A stretch of 64,000 bases of DNA from Histomonas meleagridis (lineage: Eukaryota; Parabasalia; Tritrichomonadida; Dientamoebidae). This document shows positions 60,301 to 64,000 of this stretch, piece by piece (the first letter of the stretch is position 1; every line of letters begins with the position of its first letter). The translations under genes and the position numbers were made by a program. Where the stretch lies: the NCBI GenBank assembly GCA_020186115.1, contig WSYJ01000125.1, positions 310,001 through 374,000 on the forward strand. Direction: 5' to 3'. The notes under the pieces are model-generated. The model did not search any database. It saw only the letters and a program-made list of their open reading frames with translations, and was not told where the DNA came from.

Positions 60301-63239
60301 GTTTCTTCTACTAATACTGCAGAAGTGAAAAAGTTTAATATTGATGATAATGTATCTGTTTTATTTTTATCTTTCTTATTAATACCATTCTTCAAATATT
60401 TTCTTCGTTCTTTTTCTGATGATTTAGGATTAAATATTATATCCATAATTTCATGGACTTTATCATAATCTAATTTAGCTTTAAAGACAGAATGTGCTAA
60501 CCATATATAATTAGAAGCATTTTGGAAATCAGAACCTCCATCAATTAATACTGAGATGAATTCGATATATACTGAGAAGAATTCAAAAAATATAATATAT
60601 GAACTATTAAATGTTTCATTTGTAGGTGCTAATATTGATTGTGATATTTCTTTATTAGAAAAGATTTGATCAAATACTAAAAAGATTTGATGTAAATAAT
60701 CAACAATGATTAATGATATTTTAGAATAATTAGATAATGGATGTAATAACATTAAATATTTCCTAAATAACTTGAAAAATGGTGTAATTAATATAATTTT
60801 TGAATCAAGTGGATTTTCATTTAAGAATTTTATCGCATTTTGTATTATAATTTGTGAATATGTTAAAAATAAACTTTGGATATGTTCTTCATATTCAATA
60901 TTCGATGTAATTTTATTAGAACAAATGTTAATATATTCATTAATAATCCGAAATTGCATTATATTAATAAAATCAATTTGATTCGTTGTGGATGTTGGTG
61001 GTTTAGTCATCATTGGTATAAATAATGGTTCGATTAATTTTTTAATTGATTCTTTATCAAAACAATATAAAAATGACTTTGATTGTTGTATTGTATTAAT
61101 TAGATATAATTTATATTCATCTGTTTCATTTAATATTAATAAATTGAACATTTCTTTACATTTATCAAAAATATTATTAAATAATATCGAAAATGTCGAA
61201 ATTATTATATATTTAATTAATTTATGGAATTGATTTAATGATTCATCTTTTAATATATCATAAAATACATTAACAATTTCTTCAAGTAATTCTTTCGAAT
61301 AATTTTCAGTTGAATTATATAAATTATATTGTAATAAAGATAACATTCCTTGTAAAACAACAGTTTCGAAGTTTTTCTTTTTTTCTTGTTTTTTATATAA
61401 TGTCAAAAAATATCCGATAGTTTTTATGATAATTTTTATCAAATCTTCATCACATTGACAAAATAATTGTGCTGTCTTAAAACTATATGAACCTTTTTGT
61501 GTATATAACGAAGATTTCTTAGAACAACCAATGAAATGAGTTGCATAATAAGAAATCGTTGTATAAAATTGATGTATTAATATATCAGCATATTTATCAT
61601 TGATTAAATATAATCCTTTTAAGTCATGTGGATATATTTCAGGTATCATTCCTGTTTTCCATAAAGGTATACCACCATATGAATTAATTTTTATTAAAGT
61701 AGTTTCTTTAGTTGAAGGTGATAATAACCATTGACAATGATTCCAACCATCATAAATTATAGATTGGATTGGGAAACGTAATGAAACCATACAATCAGAA
61801 ACATGCATACCAGAAATTATAGAGAAATTTCGTATGAAATATGTATAAATATTACTATTAACTTTGGTTAAGATAATAAATGTTAAGATAATACCATTCG
61901 TATACATTTGTGATTTCTCATGCCATGATTGTGGTAATAATTTAGGAAACGCTGAATTTAATTGTGATTTCCCACGTTTTAATGTAATCATTCGATGGAA
62001 TATAATTGTTTTTGAATCTAATGAAAAAACTGCAACTTTTTTCTTCTTAATTAATGAATAAATATAATACCCATCTGAACATAATGGTAATGTAATCTTT
62101 GGTGATTGAAATGATGATGAAAATATATACGTAGCTGATTTTGTTTGTAACTTAAATGGATTAACTGAATATATATATTCATGTTTCATGAATTTACTTG
62201 AAACTAATAAATATTCATTCGAATATGCTATGAAAAGTCCATAATTTTTGCCCGATTTAATATCAAATGTAACATTTCGATAACGATTTGCAGAATTGAT
62301 AATGTTATTCGATAATGAAACTATAGTTAATTGAGATCGGCTTCCTAATATATATATATTTCGTCCATTGCAACACATTATTGATTGTGATGATACATTT
62401 GGCATCTCAAATTTAGATAATGTGACAGTGCCTTGCGTCTGATTCGATGGTATTGTGGTCGCATTAATTAATGGTATTGATAAAAAGTTAAATGTGAATG
62501 CATCAAATAATATGTTATCTGGATTTATAATTCTTTTGGGCGAATTACTAACAATATTGGCTATCTGTAAAAGACCAACTAAGATTGGCGCTAAATCAAA
62601 TGAAAAAAAGCCCCATTTTAATGTTTGATATCCTGTATTGAGATCAGAACAATGTGCTATAATTCGTGGTGAGAGTTTGTAATACGTAGGATGGAAGTGT
62701 AAAAAATTGTTTTCCGGTAAATGTTGAAGAAAATCTGTAAAATCTGTTAAGGATAAGATTTCATCTGTAATTTGAAGAACTGGTGTTGGATAGTCGCCAT
62801 GAAGAGAAGCAACTTGTGTGAGTTCTGTGTTATTTCGTTCCATATTTAATTGGCGTCTTTGATATTCATCAGCTAATAAATTAGCTGTTCGTTCTTTTAA
62901 AAATTTGGTAAGCTCAGCAAGAACACGCTGAAGAGACCCTGACCCTTGTTTGTATGCGTCCCCTGAATAAAGTGATGACAAAACATTTTGCCAAACTTCA
63001 AGTGGTGTATTAAATTGCGTAAATAGTTGCGGGTTTGTAATGAGGTCAACAATTAAATTTTCGTCAAGTAATTTTATTTTTTGATTTGTAGTATTATTAT
63101 CAGAACTTTGCTTATATGAAAAATTAGAATAAAGACATTGCTCATCTTTGGCTACTTCAAATATCGAATTAGAATTGTTTGCAAAGAAGTTAAAAGATGC
63201 AAATGATGTTTTTGGAGCATTTGATAATGTGTTACCCAT
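54354..63239 (-). CDS. HECT-type E3 ubiquitin ligase, 2961 residues
   Basis: Transfers ubiquitin from E2 to substrate through a cysteine thioester. ATG start, intact frame of nearly 8.9 kb. The C-terminal ~360 residues are a HECT domain: DEAGVDAGGPGREVVAEL, KYKFAGVLLGMCIRTSL, LELCACGSNQITAEKLKQVI and LPTASTCFNQLHIPSYTS with the catalytic Cys2929, 32 residues from the end. The preceding ~2600 residues are mostly helical, without recognised RCC1, WW or ankyrin modules; a stretch around 285-400 (CCNGRNIYILGSRSQLTIVS) looks beta-propeller-like. The N-terminus MGNTLSN fits the N-myristoylation pattern (Gly2, Ser6), suggesting membrane attachment. Size and C-terminus resemble the large HERC/HECTD group; the exact orthologue is not determined. 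Confidence 0.93.
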   Translation of the reverse strand: MGNTLSNAPKTSFASFNFFANNSNSIFEVAKDEQCLYSNFSYKQSSDNNTTNQKIKLLDENLIVDLITNPQLFTQFNTPLEVWQNVLSSLYSGDAYKQGSGSLQRVLAELTKFLKERTANLLADEYQRRQLNMERNNTELTQVASLHGDYPTPVLQITDEILSLTDFTDFLQHLPENNFLHFHPTYYKLSPRIIAHCSDLNTGYQTLKWGFFSFDLAPILVGLLQIANIVSNSPKRIINPDNILFDAFTFNFLSIPLINATTIPSNQTQGTVTLSKFEMPNVSSQSIMCCNGRNIYILGSRSQLTIVSLSNNIINSANRYRNVTFDIKSGKNYGLFIAYSNEYLLVSSKFMKHEYIYSVNPFKLQTKSATYIFSSSFQSPKITLPLCSDGYYIYSLIKKKKVAVFSLDSKTIIFHRMITLKRGKSQLNSAFPKLLPQSWHEKSQMYTNGIILTFIILTKVNSNIYTYFIRNFSIISGMHVSDCMVSLRFPIQSIIYDGWNHCQWLLSPSTKETTLIKINSYGGIPLWKTGMIPEIYPHDLKGLYLINDKYADILIHQFYTTISYYATHFIGCSKKSSLYTQKGSYSFKTAQLFCQCDEDLIKIIIKTIGYFLTLYKKQEKKKNFETVVLQGMLSLLQYNLYNSTENYSKELLEEIVNVFYDILKDESLNQFHKLIKYIIISTFSILFNNIFDKCKEMFNLLILNETDEYKLYLINTIQQSKSFLYCFDKESIKKLIEPLFIPMMTKPPTSTTNQIDFINIMQFRIINEYINICSNKITSNIEYEEHIQSLFLTYSQIIIQNAIKFLNENPLDSKIILITPFFKLFRKYLMLLHPLSNYSKISLIIVDYLHQIFLVFDQIFSNKEISQSILAPTNETFNSSYIIFFEFFSVYIEFISVLIDGGSDFQNASNYIWLAHSVFKAKLDYDKVHEIMDIIFNPKSSEKERRKYLKNGINKKDKNKTDTLSSILNFFTSAVLVEETPEIKQLFDYLYSTVKMKTIQRKITQEERHLERLIFLAFIKQLGIYYDVYDIQMKLLEGKTTPIISTNIRTIIENIYRFRREIKASKQFTIQYQDSHSDLPPKLNQNYDKFIQTIKEKCVILLYLDPFIKDQSTEINNDIQKINNKLSAFILSDYDTIQCFQIIKAAESTNNSVIKGIELVNDVLKSCVSEICNTFLIQKFASSQSLTKYISTLYFSPNSKNKKENIGFQNIISLLDKLCSLITKIEDESLLKTIIIFDLDLIITIGKIDTLSFLNPIINIINQLFEMSNKISEKKFSSHLALIVSCIYSFTKEFPNISEYKQFEDVKQLLFPNNELLPTRLSVTRLCYSIGMKLPYTSNNIIEFLKNCEPSFYHSSFSFLMTIIKEEEKRDIFKWFLKEIGEICSGCQPSFLSKRKCIKEYSNSDENSLYKTPNILINICSELIYICRKSLNDPILLNLFDEILEKSDTKGLYAIFAILSNLIDSFRCYSLVRNKKSNLIYYITKIKQDNYIGWKIPITNRSISEQIEKNSYIIPVSSLPFNTSLFPNYNILMKYFKKALIVNDESLEPLYFYILSSFSIYLKDKNFLKEFLNNEEIDFTLNSISFIKSETDFMNLLKLHLNSNSKGFLLKNSNINSRMMYCSPTNVINNNTYKITNNEISCENGLHTFISSILNQTQTTYIELYINSDNNSYNLGFHCFDFQDSASSTLLLNGKDKQIIYNSIVIENIKQNITNKRIILIFKPSKLKSTFYIEEEKIFSYKLPSKSVCVILQTFKALKVKYHISNIPIISKSIKPENMNLICPISGKTIFKKVKKIPMSFKKAILQNNLIQTNKNVKYNIKNIEKNQTTMKERIITKFTTQLTNSRFITYPINILNSCGKSLNIKNNKELSKQLPMFSSNKIYSTANSSLQIPIVSYYEYLNQNQSDINKFETDNIKYTINRDTGKLQPINGTPIIHSYVNPLSPQNYPIIPTEIINMFSKSLVSRLKSEILNTTFINSLSLFPSEINMILKRFSMTKLNLLEYSILLMLLIEPLYFQFLNETSPKSPISFSTNVLEDYNTVMYYQEKIALQNIFNYYKENNLIEETIDLWFELLNHQFSDVQNHFISNYHKYAVIIPLNTLTLNKARKVVITGAELLIVFKIGFSIHSNDLFVINSDSSQQQNIKVSSNVIFIKGDTVNITPLTLQAGVNIAILPLMTNESLFNTFFQLAISFKYFVLYFSQNINLINDKKAHEIRNKIYQLFIDSFIAESPFFHNFYENILQFLNDKIPLSGSDLTDDLPQKLTILSIYTDLVKYPSLNSFLIDLQTIWDERMLLPLKSYFPEFLTESDKKEIEQIPKEKLTFGLPSPFLPDQLNSSDDLTQFCTQFKRLMKKRDTIVGYPFHLLLHLWAKVTMRYPPFEVKPITNTKIKVTFTNFTPTNCQLITNTQNFSYKCSLYEDMTQPVTNSIITSKVIYLETDNNINWNNVQFGFQVNNSNDISVDSFIFDHRDLFSTNIIHLVLKWDINDDQKLIEPFPNSLYSSNIFKFNIDPLLILKTGLQFSLNVLIIRATLLTLLSWLLYFDKILFEDDPSLKYLCRSMALSLRIQRFNYLIDQKSNDDSIEIRVNRKISYQVRNGTLNNLELSLISQLTVLYTNPRSFRKRGEKPWKVYMADEAGVDAGGPGREVVAELAADLCCPNCGLFIPVPNARNGIGENREFVIPIPDPRHLNVLKKYKFAGVLLGMCIRTSLVQDFNFAPLVWDYLADGYIAIEQIYAIDVNFKALIESLQEALNSGISEIEFNQRFKLNFVVNDSNGNEVPLVQRGRLEVVTLSNCAEFIELAKAFRLNEMKSYLDAMKEGLWENLDFETPAFITGDLLELCACGSNQITAEKLKQVIVYNGVPQNMKNIMNFVIDHLTSEERSKLIKFSTGRTRLPPDFGNSHFYLNIDYDGSSSRVDNLPTASTCFNQLHIPSYTSNQKALAMIKVAIEFTGTFENT

Positions 63240-63276
63240 ATGCTCTTTTGCTCCAAAATTCGAACAGACCCACTGA

Positions 63277-63376
63277 AAAGGATATTGTCAAAAAATGAAA
63301 GACTTTTAAGAGCACTTTCAGGGTAAAAAGTGCTTAATTCACACAAATTTTGAATAAAATTCGAATGAAAACCGTC
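63277..63376 (-). promoter_or_regulatory. M5 and M3 promoter elements of the HECT gene
   Basis: On the minus strand CCTTT (M5; complement of 63277-63281) lies about 38 nt before the ATG at 63239, and GACGGTTT (M3; complement of 63369-63376) about 88 nt further upstream. Both match published Trichomonas elements. M3 is farther from M5 than in the UBL gene. Confidence 0.5.
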
Positions 63377-64000
63377 AAAATTTTTCAAAAAAAATAAAGT
63401 AATTTGAATGAAATGTAAAGTATCATAACCACAAAAATTAAAGCACCAATTTTTAGTCGTACAAAATATGTTTGGCTTAATATTATATGTAAAGAAAATT
63501 GAATTTCAGAAAGGAAGAACGTTATTATATAAAATTTCCAAAATCTTTACCTGAAAAATTGATTAAATTATCGAATGTTTCATGTTCAATAAATATCTTA
63601 AAGGCTTGTAGTATGTTGTTATTTCCGTTTGAAAAGAATTGATGTATAAAGCTTAAAAATGTCTTTCAAAAAGAATTCTTCTTTAATAAGAATAAAAAAA
63701 AAAATTAATTTCATAACAATTTTTTTGATCAAGAATTTTATAAAAAAAAAATTGATGTACCTTGATTGAATTCCAAACATTTGTTCAAATCACCCAAGAT
63801 ATGATGAAAAAGCAAATTTTTAATGAAAAATTCTCCACTTTGTTAAGCCATATTACTTTATCCATGTAAAAACTAAATATTTAAGAAGATACATTAATAA
63901 ATTTTTGAAATGATATCGATATTCTTAATATATAGATATATATTAAAAAAATATGTTAATTATAATATTAATGCACAATGATTTTATAAAAATACTGAAA
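63377..64000. other. Intergenic, right end of window
   Basis: About 620 nt of AT-rich sequence with long A and T runs. No gene or RNA gene seen. Confidence 0.5.

Overview
The window is nuclear DNA of a microbial eukaryote, most likely a trichomonad (Parabasalia, a Tritrichomonas-like species). The evidence is joint: very AT-rich, nearly intronless genes; BspA-like TpLRR surface proteins with a signal peptide, Ser/Thr-rich stalk and C-terminal membrane anchor; several DUF3447/ankyrin genes and their relics; pyruvate phosphate dikinase of anaerobic glycolysis; a tRNA-Tyr with a tiny intron; and upstream motifs matching the trichomonad core promoter elements Inr, M3 and M5. The species name is inference.

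Layout. 1-2.3 kb: 3' part of a long coiled-coil gene. 3-3.5 kb: relic of a DUF3447 ankyrin gene. 3.8-9.4 kb: a large BspA-like surface protein. 9.7-12.3 kb (minus): an ankyrin-repeat array broken by conserved spacers and by a perfect 1.18-kb (ATT)n tract. 12.4-18.6 kb (minus): a full-length Piezo mechanosensitive channel. 19.9-22.6 kb: pyruvate phosphate dikinase. 22.8-24.5 kb (minus): a degenerate kexin-like subtilase. 25-29 kb: a small unknown protein and a BAR-PH-ArfGAP-ankyrin protein. 29.2-30.7 kb: tRNA-Pro, an aldo/keto reductase with one internal stop, tRNA-Phe. 30.8-36.6 kb: two DUF3447 ankyrin genes, the second with an N-terminal pseudokinase and followed by about ten ankyrin repeats separated by AT-rich spacers. 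36.6-37.8 kb (minus): a BspA relic. 37.9-38.2 kb: intron-bearing tRNA-Tyr and a possible structured RNA. 38.4-43.6 kb (minus): a ubiquitin-like protein and a giant coiled-coil protein. 44.5-46.3 kb: a second BspA-like gene with one frameshift. 46.8-50.5 kb (minus): another coiled-coil protein and an HMG-box protein. 51-53 kb: relics of a DUF3447 gene and a Rho-type GTPase. 53.2-53.9 kb: duplicated tRNA-His. 54.4-63.2 kb (minus): a 2961-residue HECT ubiquitin ligase.

There are no operons. Genes stand alone with short intergenic gaps, and intact housekeeping, signalling and cytoskeletal genes are mixed with decaying members of large families (BspA, ankyrin, subtilase, small GTPase). The most unusual observations are the Piezo channel and the recurrent spacers inside ankyrin arrays. 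The spacers sit at the same place in each repeat, come in discrete lengths, and at several loci share a 19-nt core resembling TTTCAAAATAATATTTGGA that reads IW-LF--F immediately before the next repeat.
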